Shown piece after piece: positions 16,402-23,763 of a stretch of 64,000 nucleotides of DNA. The stretch comes from AC-51 sp036265325 (GTDB taxonomy: Bacteria > Actinomycetota > UBA4738 > HRBIN12), in the NCBI GenBank assembly GCA_036265325.1, contig DATAPH010000015.1, forward strand, positions 1 through 64,000, given 5' to 3'. Every line of letters begins with the position of its first letter. Position 1 is the first letter of the stretch. The notes under the pieces are model-generated. The model made no database searches, was not told where the DNA came from, and worked only from the letters and a program-made list of their open reading frames with translations. The translations under genes were made by a program, and so were the position numbers.

Positions 16402-16806
16402 ATGCGTCGAGGGATGGTGATCGTGCCCGTGATCTTGGCGATCCTGCTGATGGTCGGGATCGGTGTGGCGGCGTACAACGCCGGCGAGCACAACGGCCAG
16501 CAACAGGCAACCGAACAGATCCAGTCCGCGCAGGCGAACGGTCAGGAGGTCCAGGTGATCCATGTTGTCGGCGACCAAGGCCACTGGTTCCCCGGGTTCA
16601 TCTTCTTCCCGTTCCTCCTGATCGGGATGTTCTTCCTGTTCGGGGCGATCTTCCGGGCGGCCCGGTGGGGCGGCAAGGGCCACGGCCCCGGAGGTTCGTG
16701 GAACGACGAAGGCCGGCAGCGATTCGAGGAACGCGCTCGTGAGTGGCATCAGCGCGAGCACGGGGGCGGCGGGGATACGCCGCCCCCACCGACGACGGCC
16801 GCGTAG
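16402..16806 (+). CDS. Membrane protein ahead of a two-component system
   Basis: A 134-residue protein with two hydrophobic helices (about 5-24 and 66-88). A short polar loop lies between them, and a Gly/Pro-rich hydrophilic tail follows. A GAAGGAGG ribosome site precedes the ATG. It lies directly upstream of a response regulator and sensor kinase, separated by two hairpins, and may belong to the same stress circuit. Homologues with the same context occur in actinobacteria; no function was recognised. Confidence 0.75.
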   Translation: MRRGMVIVPVILAILLMVGIGVAAYNAGEHNGQQQATEQIQSAQANGQEVQVIHVVGDQGHWFPGFIFFPFLLIGMFFLFGAIFRAARWGGKGHGPGGSWNDEGRQRFEERAREWHQREHGGGGDTPPPPTTAA

Positions 16807-16818
16807 ATGCGAAGGCTT

Positions 16819-16858
16819 GCGGAGGCACTGGTTGCCTCCGCCCCCCTCCCGAGGGAGG
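16819..16858 (+). promoter_or_regulatory. Two hairpins before the response regulator; the second hides its ribosome site
   Basis: Hairpin 1 has perfect 9-bp arms GCGGAGGCA (16819-16827) and TGCCTCCGC (16833-16841). Hairpin 2 pairs CCTCC (16845-16849) with GGAGG (16854-16858), the latter being the Shine-Dalgarno of the GTG at 16867. A competing hairpin, GAGGC (16855-16859) with GCCTC (16862-16866), also covers it. Hairpin 1 may terminate or attenuate read-through; control of translation is inferred. Confidence 0.55.
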
Positions 16859-16866
16859 CTCGCCTC

Positions 16867-17547
16867 GTGCAGCGGATCCTGGTGGTCGAGGACGACATGC
16901 AGATCGCGCGAACGCTCCGCGACTACCTCGAGGCGGCCGGCTTCGACGTCACCGCCGTCGGCGACGGGACGGCCGCCCTCGCGAGTGCGCGCGGCGACAA
17001 GCCGGACCTGATCGTGCTCGACCTCGGGCTACCGGGTCTCGACGGCCTCGATGTCGCTCGAGACCTCAGGCGGACGTCGAGCGTGCCGATCGTGATGCTC
17101 ACGGCGCGCGGTGAAGAGACCGACCGCATCGTCGGACTCGAGCTCGGCGCCGACGACTACCTGGTCAAGCCGTTCAGCCCGAAGGAGCTCGTCGCGCGCG
17201 TTCGTGCGGTGCTCAGGCGAGCGAACGGAGCCGTTGCGGGCGCCGAGGTGTTGCGCGCAGCCGACCTCGAGATCGACCTGCCGAAGATGCGTGCGCGCGT
17301 GCGCGGCCAGCCGGTCGACCTGACGCCGACGGAGTTCGAACTGTTGACCACGCTGGTGCGCGAGCCGGGGCGCGTGTTCACCCGCGGCCAACTCCTGGAC
17401 GCACTCCGCGGTGTGACGCTCGACACCTATGAGCGCGCGATCGACGCGCACGTGAAGAACCTGCGCAGGAAGATCGAGCCCGAGCCCGGCCGGCCGAGGT
17501 ACGTCCTGACCGTGCACGGCGTCGGCTATCGGTTCACAGATGCCTAA
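16867..17547 (+). CDS. OmpR/PhoB-family response regulator
   Basis: A 226-residue regulator. The receiver domain (1-115) begins 'ILVVEDD' and carries the phospho-acceptor Asp52 in 'LIVLDLGLPGLDG', the switch Thr in 'VMLTARG' and Lys in 'YLVKPF'. The winged-helix domain (about 130-226) ends 'VHGVGYRF'. GTG 16867 is chosen because a GGAGG stands 8 bases upstream and the receiver starts immediately; a frame from 16807 would add 20 unconserved residues. The kinase gene overlaps by 8 bases. Confidence 0.95.
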   Translation: MQRILVVEDDMQIARTLRDYLEAAGFDVTAVGDGTAALASARGDKPDLIVLDLGLPGLDGLDVARDLRRTSSVPIVMLTARGEETDRIVGLELGADDYLVKPFSPKELVARVRAVLRRANGAVAGAEVLRAADLEIDLPKMRARVRGQPVDLTPTEFELLTTLVREPGRVFTRGQLLDALRGVTLDTYERAIDAHVKNLRRKIEPEPGRPRYVLTVHGVGYRFTDA

Positions 17548-18616
17548 CCCGCACGACCGTCGCCCGCCGTGGGGCGAGGACCCGCCGCCCTGGATGCGCG
17601 AGGGCCGACCCGACGCCGGCCGCCGGTTCCGCCGTGGTGTCTTCGGCGTCTTCCTCTTGGTGGTGTTGCTGGTCGCGGCGTTGGCGAGCATCGTCGCATC
17701 GCTCGCGAGCGGCACGCACCCGAAGCCGTTCATCACGATCAGCGTCGCGGCGCTCGTTCTGATCGGACTCATCGTCACCGCCCGATGGCTCTGGCGAAGC
17801 GGGCGCTCGATCGGCGCGCTGATGGACGCGGCCGACCGCGTCGCCGGCGGCGATTACACAACGCGCGTGGGCGAGGTTCCCGGTCGCCCGTACCAACGGC
17901 TCGCGGCAGCCTTCGACGAGATGACGACGCGCTTGCAGACCAACGAGGAACGCCGCCGCGAGCTGCTCGCCGACGTCGCGCACGAGCTCCGCACACCATT
18001 GCAGGCGATCCGCGGCGCCACGGAGGGGATGCTCGACGGCCTCTATCCGGCCGATGCGGAGCATCTTCGCCCGGTCCTCGAACGCACCGACGTGATGGCG
18101 CGGTTGCTCGACGACCTGCGGACGCTGTCCATGGCGGAAGCCGGCGTGCTCGAGCTCCACCCTGAGACCGTCGACCCGCGCGCCGCCGCGGCCGACGCGA
18201 TCGCGGCCCTGCGCGGCACGAGCGACGGCGTCACGTTCACTGTGGTCGCCGATGCTGCGCCGGCAACGATCGAGGCTGATCCCGTCCGGCTCGCCGAGAT
18301 CCTCACCAACCTGCTCGCCAATGCTGCCCGGTACACGACGAGCGACGGCGATGTGACCATCACGATCTCGGCCGACAGGCCAGGCGGCGGCGCACGCTTC
18401 GTCGTCGATGACACCGGCCCCGGGATCTCGGCGGATCAACTCCCGCATGTCTTCGACCGATTCGTCCGCTCCGCGGACCGCGGCGGCACCGGGCTCGGCC
18501 TGGCCATCGCGAAACGCCTGGTTGAAGCGCACGGCGGCACGATCGAGGCCGGCACCGCGCCGGGCGGCGGCACGCGTATGCGCTTCGACATCCCCGGTGA
18601 CGACGCCCGTCGATAG
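17540..18616 (+). CDS. Sensor histidine kinase (HAMP, HisKA, HATPase)
   Basis: A 358-residue kinase. Membrane helices lie near residues 35-57 and 68-86 with almost no external loop, followed by a HAMP-like linker. The H-box is 'LLADVAHELRTPLQAIRG'. The ATPase N-box is 'ILTNLLANAARYT', with G1 'DDTGPGIS' and G2 'GGTGLGLAIAK'. With so little extracellular sequence, it probably senses membrane state or a partner such as the upstream membrane protein. The ATG overlaps the response-regulator stop region by 8 bases, so the two are made together. Confidence 0.95.
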   Translation: MPNPHDRRPPWGEDPPPWMREGRPDAGRRFRRGVFGVFLLVVLLVAALASIVASLASGTHPKPFITISVAALVLIGLIVTARWLWRSGRSIGALMDAADRVAGGDYTTRVGEVPGRPYQRLAAAFDEMTTRLQTNEERRRELLADVAHELRTPLQAIRGATEGMLDGLYPADAEHLRPVLERTDVMARLLDDLRTLSMAEAGVLELHPETVDPRAAAADAIAALRGTSDGVTFTVVADAAPATIEADPVRLAEILTNLLANAARYTTSDGDVTITISADRPGGGARFVVDDTGPGISADQLPHVFDRFVRSADRGGTGLGLAIAKRLVEAHGGTIEAGTAPGGGTRMRFDIPGDDARR

Positions 18617-18625
18617 CATCGAATG

Positions 18626-19138
18626 ATGGCCGTCGAGATCACGCGCGGGAGTGCGGACGACATCGATTCGCTCGAACCGCTTTGGGTCGCCGTGCATCAC
18701 GCGCACCAAGCCGCGATGCCCGAGCTCGCGCCCTACGTCGACGACGAGGAGACCTGGCGCGAACACCGGCCGCTGTACGTGTCGTTGTTCGAACAGCCCG
18801 AGACGTTCCTGTTCCTCGCCCGAGTCAACGGTGCACTCGTCGGCTACGCCCTCGGCTGCGTTGCCCCTGCCGCGGAAGGATGGGCGGCCGACACCTGGCG
18901 TGTCGGCGACCGGATCGGCGAGCTCGAGTCTCTCTCGGTCCTGCCGGAGCACCGCGGCGAAGGCATCGGCTCCAAGCTCCTCGACGCCGCCGACGAGGAG
19001 TTCCAGAAGCTCGGCGTCGACGACGTCGTGATCGGCGCGCTCCCCGGCAACACGGGCGCACTCAAGCTCTACGAACGCCGCGGCTTCAAGCCAACGTGGA
19101 TCTACCTGTCGCGCTTCGCCGCACGCAACGAGGGGTAG
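18626..19138 (+). CDS. GNAT-family N-acetyltransferase
   Basis: A 170-residue GNAT protein. Motif A is 'LESLSVLPEHRGEGIGSKLLDA' (R-G-E-G-I-G loop) and motif B 'ALPGNTGALKLYERRGF'. Two ATGs are adjacent (18623, 18626). The second is chosen because TAGCAT ends 6 bases before it, the spacing seen for other leaderless genes here. The substrate is unknown. Confidence 0.88.
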   Translation: MAVEITRGSADDIDSLEPLWVAVHHAHQAAMPELAPYVDDEETWREHRPLYVSLFEQPETFLFLARVNGALVGYALGCVAPAAEGWAADTWRVGDRIGELESLSVLPEHRGEGIGSKLLDAADEEFQKLGVDDVVIGALPGNTGALKLYERRGFKPTWIYLSRFAARNEG

Positions 19139-19147
19139 GGAGCGGCG

Positions 19148-19762
19148 ATGGGCAGAGTTATCAGCGCGCAGTCGGTCTCATTGGACGGCTTCTCGGCCGG
19201 CGTGAAGGCCGGACGCGACAACCCGCTCGGCGAAGACGGTGAGCGCCTGCATGAGTGGATGGTCGGGCTCGCCGCGTGGCGCGAACGACACGACATGCAC
19301 GGCGGCGACTCGAACGCCGACGCCGACGCGATCGACGAGGTGTTCGAGAACGTTGGCGCCGTGATAATGGGCCGCACGATGTTCGAGACCGGCGAGGAAC
19401 CTTGGGGCGACGAACCGCCGTTCCACGTCCCGGTCTTCGTCCTGCAGCACGAGCCGCGCGCGCCGATCGAGAAACACGGCGGGACGTCGTTCACCTTCGT
19501 GCACGAAGGGCTCGAGCACGCCCTCGACCTCGCGCAGAACGCCGCCGGCGACAAGGACGTCTTGATCGCGGGCGGCGCGGACGCAGTGCAGCAGTTCCTT
19601 TCGGCCGGGTTGATCGACGAGCTCCAGATCGACCTCGTCCCGATCCTCCTCGGCGACGGCCGTCGCTTCTTCGAGAACCTCCCGACGGACCTGCGCCTCG
19701 ATCCCATCCAGGTCATCGACGGTCCGGGCGCGACCCACCTCCGCTACCGCGTCGTTCGTTGA
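19148..19762 (+). CDS. Dihydrofolate reductase-like (RibD C-terminal) family protein
   Basis: A 204-residue protein with the family opening 'VISAQSVSLDGFSAG' and NADPH-site 'GAVIMGRTMFETGE'. The later 'VLIAGGADAVQQFLSAGLIDELQIDLVPILLGDG' region is typical of RibD_C proteins. It is related in family but not closely in sequence to the gene at 1164. It follows the GNAT gene by 9 bases and is probably co-transcribed. The substrate is unknown. Confidence 0.88.
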   Translation: MGRVISAQSVSLDGFSAGVKAGRDNPLGEDGERLHEWMVGLAAWRERHDMHGGDSNADADAIDEVFENVGAVIMGRTMFETGEEPWGDEPPFHVPVFVLQHEPRAPIEKHGGTSFTFVHEGLEHALDLAQNAAGDKDVLIAGGADAVQQFLSAGLIDELQIDLVPILLGDGRRFFENLPTDLRLDPIQVIDGPGATHLRYRVVR

Positions 19763-19771
19763 CCGTTTCTC

Positions 19772-19801
19772 TTGACACGTGACCGAATGGTCACCTATCC
19801 T
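19772..19801 (+). promoter_or_regulatory. Near-consensus promoter with ArsR-type operator
   Basis: TTGACA (19772-19777) and TATCCT (19796-19801) are 18 bp apart. An inverted repeat with arms GTGACC (19779-19784) and GGTCAC (19789-19794) fills the spacer. The GTG at 19809 begins 7 bases after the -10, so the transcript should be leaderless. Autorepression by the ArsR product is inferred. Confidence 0.8.
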
Positions 19802-19808
19802 CGGAACC

Positions 19809-20132
19809 GTGAACGACGACGACCGAGTCTTCAAGGCGCTCGCCGACCCCACCCGTCGGTTCCTGCTCGACCGGCTCTTCCAGCGCGACGGCCGCACGCT
19901 GACCGAGCTCGAGTCCGATCTGGATATGACGCGGTTCGGGGTGATGAAGCACTTGAAGGTCCTCGAGGAGGCGGGGCTCGTCGTCACGCGGAAGGAAGGC
20001 CGGGAGAAACTCCACTTCCTCAACCCGGTCCCCATCCGATTGGTCCATGACCGGTGGATCGACAAGTACACGGAGCGTCAGGTCAGCGCGCTCGCCGATC
20101 TGAAGCACGAGCTCGAAGGAGGTTCCGCATGA
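19809..20132 (+). CDS. ArsR-family transcriptional regulator
   Basis: A 107-residue winged-helix protein: 'VFKALADPTRRFLLDRLFQRDGRTLTELES' (helices 1-3), then the recognition segment 'DMTRFGVMKHLKVLEEAGLV' and the wing 'VTRKEGREKLHFLN'. No metal-binding Cys motif is present. Start GTG 19809 is preferred over GTG 19779, because the latter lies inside the promoter/operator. The stop overlaps the ATG of the SRPBCC gene, repeating the ArsR-SRPBCC layout at 401-1167. Confidence 0.92.
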   Translation: MNDDDRVFKALADPTRRFLLDRLFQRDGRTLTELESDLDMTRFGVMKHLKVLEEAGLVVTRKEGREKLHFLNPVPIRLVHDRWIDKYTERQVSALADLKHELEGGSA

Positions 20133-20662
20133 GCACCGACACAATGACCGCAACGCAGGTGTACCGCGTCTACATCAAAGCCACACCGGAGAAGATCTGG
20201 GACGCCATCACGAAGCCAGAGTGGACCGAGCGCTACGGATACTCGAACCTCGCCGACTTCGATCTGCGGCCGGGCGGCGCGTACAAGGCGTACCCAAGCG
20301 ACGCGATGCGCAAGGGCGGCGAGGCCAACGGCATCGCGATCCCCGACGTCGTCGTCGACGGCGAGGTGCTGGAGGTCGATCCGCCACATCGCCTGGTCAC
20401 GACCTGGCGGATGCTGATGGACCCCGAATCGACACCTGAGGGCTTCACGCGGGTCACGTTCGACATCGCCGAGACCAACGGCGGCGTCTGCCGGCTCACG
20501 GTGACGCACGAGCTGGAGAATGCGCCGCGCCTGGCGCTTGTGGTCGGCGGCGGCATGGAGGACCAGGGCGCGGGCGGTGGCTGGGCGTGGGTGCTGAGCG
20601 ACCTGAAGTCGCTCCTCGAGAACGGCGCTCCGATGAACATGCAGGACGGTTTCAAGGAGTAG
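20129..20662 (+). CDS. SRPBCC (AHSA1-type) domain protein
   Basis: A 177-residue helix-grip protein: 'VYRVYIKATPEKIWDAITKPEWTERYGY', central 'GEVLEVDPPHRLVTTWRML', and C-terminal 'GGWAWVLSDLKSLLENG'. A GAAGGAGG ribosome site lies within the end of the ArsR gene, and the ATG overlaps its stop. Such proteins bind hydrophobic ligands; the function is unknown. It is presumably the target that the upstream ArsR controls. Confidence 0.9.
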   Translation: MSTDTMTATQVYRVYIKATPEKIWDAITKPEWTERYGYSNLADFDLRPGGAYKAYPSDAMRKGGEANGIAIPDVVVDGEVLEVDPPHRLVTTWRMLMDPESTPEGFTRVTFDIAETNGGVCRLTVTHELENAPRLALVVGGGMEDQGAGGGWAWVLSDLKSLLENGAPMNMQDGFKE

Positions 20663-20799
20663 CGCTCGTTCCACGCACCGCCTTGCGAGGAAGGATCCCG
20701 GAGGCGGAGGTCGTGTCGCTTCGGCGGCGCGGGCTCCGTCTCCGCCTCGCGTCCGGGGTCCGATTCAATGCTTCGAGCTGCGAGGCCGATACCGCCGTC

Positions 20800-21168
20800 A
20801 TGCGAGAAGCGGGCAAGAGGCAGCTCATCATCGGTCTGGCGATCGCCGGCGTCGGACTGGCTATCAGCGTCGGGTCCTACGCCGCAGCGTCTTCCAACGG
20901 TGGCGGCGGCTATTTCCTGATGTTCGGACTCGTGATCGTCGGCTTGATGCGCGCGTTCCGCGGGTACTCGATGATGAAGGCAGCCGGCGCGACGCCTCCG
21001 GCCACGGCACCCGGTGTCGCTCCGGCGATGCCCGCTCCGATGCCCGCGATGCCGCCGCAACCACCGCGTGACGCGGCACCTGCGCAGGCGATCGAGCCTT
21101 CGGCGCCGCAGCCGGCGAGCTCCGCGTCACCGCCTCCTGCGCCGGCGCCGTCGTCGATGTGGGACTAA
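20800..21168 (+). CDS. Small membrane protein with Pro/Ala-rich tail
   Basis: A 122-residue protein with two membrane helices (about 8-28 and 38-52). A cytoplasmic-looking 'RGYSMMKAAG' and about 65 residues of Pro/Ala-rich low-complexity sequence follow. No family was recognised, and no clear ribosome site is visible. The coding potential is supported by hydrophobic helices and codon use, but the exact start is uncertain. Confidence 0.55.
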   Translation: MREAGKRQLIIGLAIAGVGLAISVGSYAAASSNGGGGYFLMFGLVIVGLMRAFRGYSMMKAAGATPPATAPGVAPAMPAPMPAMPPQPPRDAAPAQAIEPSAPQPASSASPPPAPAPSSMWD

Positions 21169-21209
21169 CTCGCGCTCGATACGCGGGCCGGCGCATCGTC
21201 GCAGGGGCC

Positions 21210-21653
21210 TCAGCCCGGAAGGACGTAGACCCGCACCAACACGTCTTCCTGCACGGTGTGGTCGAGCTCGAACCCGCAGTGCTCGACCACACGCTGCGAG
21301 CCGATGTTGTGCTCCGCGATCTCTGCCCATATCGGCCGTACCGGATCGATCGAGAGCAACCCGCGGAGTCCCGCCGTCGCGTATCCCTTCCCCCAGTGCT
21401 CGCGCCCGACCCAGTACCCGACGTGGCGTTGGCCCTCTTGATCCCAGCTCCCGATCTGTCCGACGACGACATCCCCGTCGACGATCGCCCGGACGATGTT
21501 GTCGGGGTTGGCAAGCACACGCGCGAGGTGCTCGCGAAACGCGGGCTCGTCTCGTGCAGGGAACGCCGCCATCGCGTTCGCCTCGGGATCGTCTTGGTAG
21601 GCGTACAGGATCGGGACGTCTGACTCCCGGATCTCGCGCAACGTGACCCTCAC
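21210..21653 (-). CDS. GNAT-family acetyltransferase (RimJ/RimL-like)
   Basis: A 147-residue protein of the RimJ/RimL subgroup. It opens 'VTLREIRESDVPILYAYQDDPEAN', has 'HVGYWVGREHWGKGYATAGLRGLL' (acetyl-CoA loop G-K-G-Y-A-T) and 'AEIAEHNIGSQRVVEHCGFE'. The GTG start lies 3 bases after the nucleotidyl cyclase stop, so it is the last gene of the XRE-nucleotidyltransferase-cyclase operon. The acceptor is unknown. Confidence 0.88.
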   Translation of the reverse strand: MRVTLREIRESDVPILYAYQDDPEANAMAAFPARDEPAFREHLARVLANPDNIVRAIVDGDVVVGQIGSWDQEGQRHVGYWVGREHWGKGYATAGLRGLLSIDPVRPIWAEIAEHNIGSQRVVEHCGFELDHTVQEDVLVRVYVLPG

Positions 21654-21656
21654 GGC

Positions 21657-22856
21657 TCAGACCGGCTCTGCGCGGAACAGCGGCACGGGATCGGCGACGC
21701 CCTTCAACTCGACGGCGCCGAGCGGCGTGAACCCGATCGCGCCTGCGCACGCGTCAACAACCTCGCGGCTGACCAGCACTTCGCCTGGCCCGGCCTTGCC
21801 GGACAACCGCGACGCGAGATTCACCGTGCGCCCGAAGACGTCGCCATCGCGTTCGATCACCGCCCCGATGTGCATGCCGACATGCGCCGGCGGCAGTCCG
21901 AGCGGCTCCGTTGCGCCGATCACCTCGAGCGCGCCGCGGACGCCGGCCGAGGCATCTCGGAACCGGAACATCACGCCGTCGCCGAGGAACTTCATCGCCT
22001 CGCCGTCGTGATGCGTCGCGGTCCGTTGGACCAGTTGAGCGAGCGATGTTGCCAGCTCAGCAGCCGTTTCATCGCCGCGTTCCTCGGTGAGCGCCGTGTA
22101 CCCGGACAGATCCATGAACGCCATGGTCGCCGGCCGTTCGGGCTTGGTGTAGAGCCCCGCCTCGACCAGCGCGAGCTCGAGGTGCTCGACCAGGTCGCTC
22201 ATCCACGCGTGCTCCTGCATACGCCGGTAGATCGCCATCGTCGAGCCGTCGACGACCGACATGATCGCGTCTCCGAACTCGGCGCCCTGGTCCAGGAGCT
22301 CCCGCTGGGACGCGCCCGCACGCTGCGCCGGCACGTCGACCAGGTCGTGCCAGAGTCCCGTCTCAGAACGGGCGATGCGCCGGAAGTTCTCGCCGTAGAC
22401 GCGGAGCATCCGTAAGAGGATCTGCGGTTCGACGCCGGTCCGAAGGATGACGCCCCCGGCCGCAACCAAGTCGGGCTCGTCGGTCCGGGGGTGATCGTCC
22501 GGCTCGGGCGGCGCGAAGCCGACCGCCGCGTACATCTGCTGCAACACGTCGAACGGGATACCTTGTTGCGCCGCGAGCTCGGCCCACGTCATGTCGAGAT
22601 GTACGCCCCAGCGCGCGTAGTACTGGCGGTCCAGCACGTTGAGGCTCACGAACCCGTCGCGCATCGCCAGCCCGATCGTTTCGAGAGGGATGCCGGCATC
22701 GATGCAGACCGACAGGAGCATCGCGCGACGAACCGATCCCGCATCGAGGTCGTCGAGGTCGCGCTGGAAGACACCCTCCTTGGCCATCGCCTGGACAAGC
22801 TCGGGACGCACGCCGGCGCGGTCGGCGACTTCCTTCAGGTCGAGCGGCTCCGTCAC
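21657..22856 (-). CDS. Class III adenylate/guanylate cyclase with N-terminal regulatory region
   Basis: A 399-residue protein. The C-terminal cyclase domain (about 240-398) has both metal Asp residues: Asp249 in 'FMDLSGYT' and Asp293 in 'KFLGDGVM', with Lys289 before it. The transition-state Asn/Arg pair is in 'RTVNLASRL'. It should make cAMP or cGMP. The first 235 residues start with an HTH-like helix set ('LKEVADRAGVRPELVQAM') and resemble the regulatory half of mycobacterial-type cyclases. GTG 22856 is chosen at the start of this domain. It lies 28 bases after the nucleotidyltransferase gene. Confidence 0.9.
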   Translation of the reverse strand: MTEPLDLKEVADRAGVRPELVQAMAKEGVFQRDLDDLDAGSVRRAMLLSVCIDAGIPLETIGLAMRDGFVSLNVLDRQYYARWGVHLDMTWAELAAQQGIPFDVLQQMYAAVGFAPPEPDDHPRTDEPDLVAAGGVILRTGVEPQILLRMLRVYGENFRRIARSETGLWHDLVDVPAQRAGASQRELLDQGAEFGDAIMSVVDGSTMAIYRRMQEHAWMSDLVEHLELALVEAGLYTKPERPATMAFMDLSGYTALTEERGDETAAELATSLAQLVQRTATHHDGEAMKFLGDGVMFRFRDASAGVRGALEVIGATEPLGLPPAHVGMHIGAVIERDGDVFGRTVNLASRLSGKAGPGEVLVSREVVDACAGAIGFTPLGAVELKGVADPVPLFRAEPV

Positions 22857-22884
22857 ACCACCATCATCCCGCGGCTGCGGGCGA

Positions 22885-23388
22885 TCACGTTCGCTCGTTC
22901 GACCGCTCGGCGGTGAGGAGCGCGCGCAGCCCGGGGAGGGCCGCACGGTCGCGAGGCCGGTCCGCCGCCTCCTTCGAGCGCACAACGTCGGCGAGCGACG
23001 CGACGGTGACATCTCCCGAACGAAGATGCATGACGATCGCCCCTCGCCGAAGATCTTCGAAGCCCTGCGTCCCCGATGGCTTGAAGGTGATGTCGAGGTC
23101 GCCCAGATCCGTCTGTAGGGTCCACGCGCGGACCCGAGCCAGCGACTCGCCGGAGTGATCGAACGGAACACCATCCGGTTCGCCGGCAACGCGGATACGG
23201 GCATGGATCTCGTTCAGCACCGCCGACAGGCGCTCGAGGTTCTCCCGTGCCTCTTGCGGCACGACGTCAACGTCGGTGGTCACGTGCGAGGCACCGTGCA
23301 GGATCGCCGCCATCCCACCGATCAGGACGTATCGAACCCCGTGGCGGTCGAGCGCGTCGAAGATAGCCCGCGGATCGAACTCAGCCAT
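22885..23388 (-). CDS. Nucleotidyltransferase-fold protein (MNT/AbiEii-like) paired with an HTH gene
   Basis: A 167-residue protein with the minimal nucleotidyltransferase core 'YVLIGGMAAILHGASHVTTD' leading to VDVV. G24-G25 and the D39-x-D41 pair are the catalytic motif. Proteins of this type are toxins or accessory enzymes in several two-gene modules. Its start overlaps the end of the XRE-type HTH gene by 8 bases, the usual layout of such modules. Whether it is toxic, or modifies tRNA or protein, cannot be told. The last 20 residues are Arg-rich. Confidence 0.8.
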   Translation of the reverse strand: MAEFDPRAIFDALDRHGVRYVLIGGMAAILHGASHVTTDVDVVPQEARENLERLSAVLNEIHARIRVAGEPDGVPFDHSGESLARVRAWTLQTDLGDLDITFKPSGTQGFEDLRRGAIVMHLRSGDVTVASLADVVRSKEAADRPRDRAALPGLRALLTAERSNERT

Positions 23389-23704
23389 CGTTCCCCGTCC
23401 GGACCGCGTGTGCCTCGTGCATCAGGTCGACGGCGGCGACGGCCCGGTCGAGACGTTCGTCGGGCGTGAGCTCGAGCCCGCGTCGCGCCACCGTCCACGC
23501 ATCTTCATCGAGGGGAACGACACGGACGTCGAGGTCAAGGCCGCACGCCCGAACAAGCTCGAGCAATCGTTCGAACGTCGGCTGGATCGATCCCCGCTCG
23601 ATCCGCGCCACCGTCGGCTGGGTCGCCCCAGCGAGCTCGGCAAGTCGCCGTTGGCTCAACCCGGCGCGAAGGCGGCCCTCCCGCAAGATTTGGCCGGCGT
23701 CCAT
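23381..23704 (-). CDS. XRE-family HTH regulator of a nucleotidyltransferase module
   Basis: A 107-residue protein. The Cro/C1 HTH occupies residues 5-58: 'ILREGRLRAGLSQRRLAELA', then 'GATQPTVARIERGSIQPTFERLLELV'. The C-terminal half (60-107) contains 'LDEDAWTVARRGLELTPDERLDRAV', a likely contact region for the partner. The ATG follows TATACT by 6 bases and is therefore probably leaderless. A palindrome (arms GTATCG/CGATAC) lies just upstream of the -10. It fits an antitoxin-like autorepressor. Confidence 0.87.
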   Translation of the reverse strand: MDAGQILREGRLRAGLSQRRLAELAGATQPTVARIERGSIQPTFERLLELVRACGLDLDVRVVPLDEDAWTVARRGLELTPDERLDRAVAAVDLMHEAHAVRTGNDG

Positions 23705-23710
23705 GCTCGC

Positions 23711-23739
23711 AGTATACGCAATACGTATCGTGTCGATAC
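23711..23739 (-). promoter_or_regulatory. Promoter and operator of the XRE-nucleotidyltransferase-cyclase operon
   Basis: A -10 TATACT reads leftward at 23716-23711, six bases before the ATG. An inverted repeat of GTATCG (23725-23730) and CGATAC (23734-23739) with a 3-bp spacer lies 8 bp upstream. A second, overlapping symmetry (ATACG...CGTAT) surrounds the -10. The -35 is weak. Control by the XRE product is inferred. Confidence 0.7.
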
Positions 23740-23763
23740 TTGATAGGCATGGACGTGATGCGC

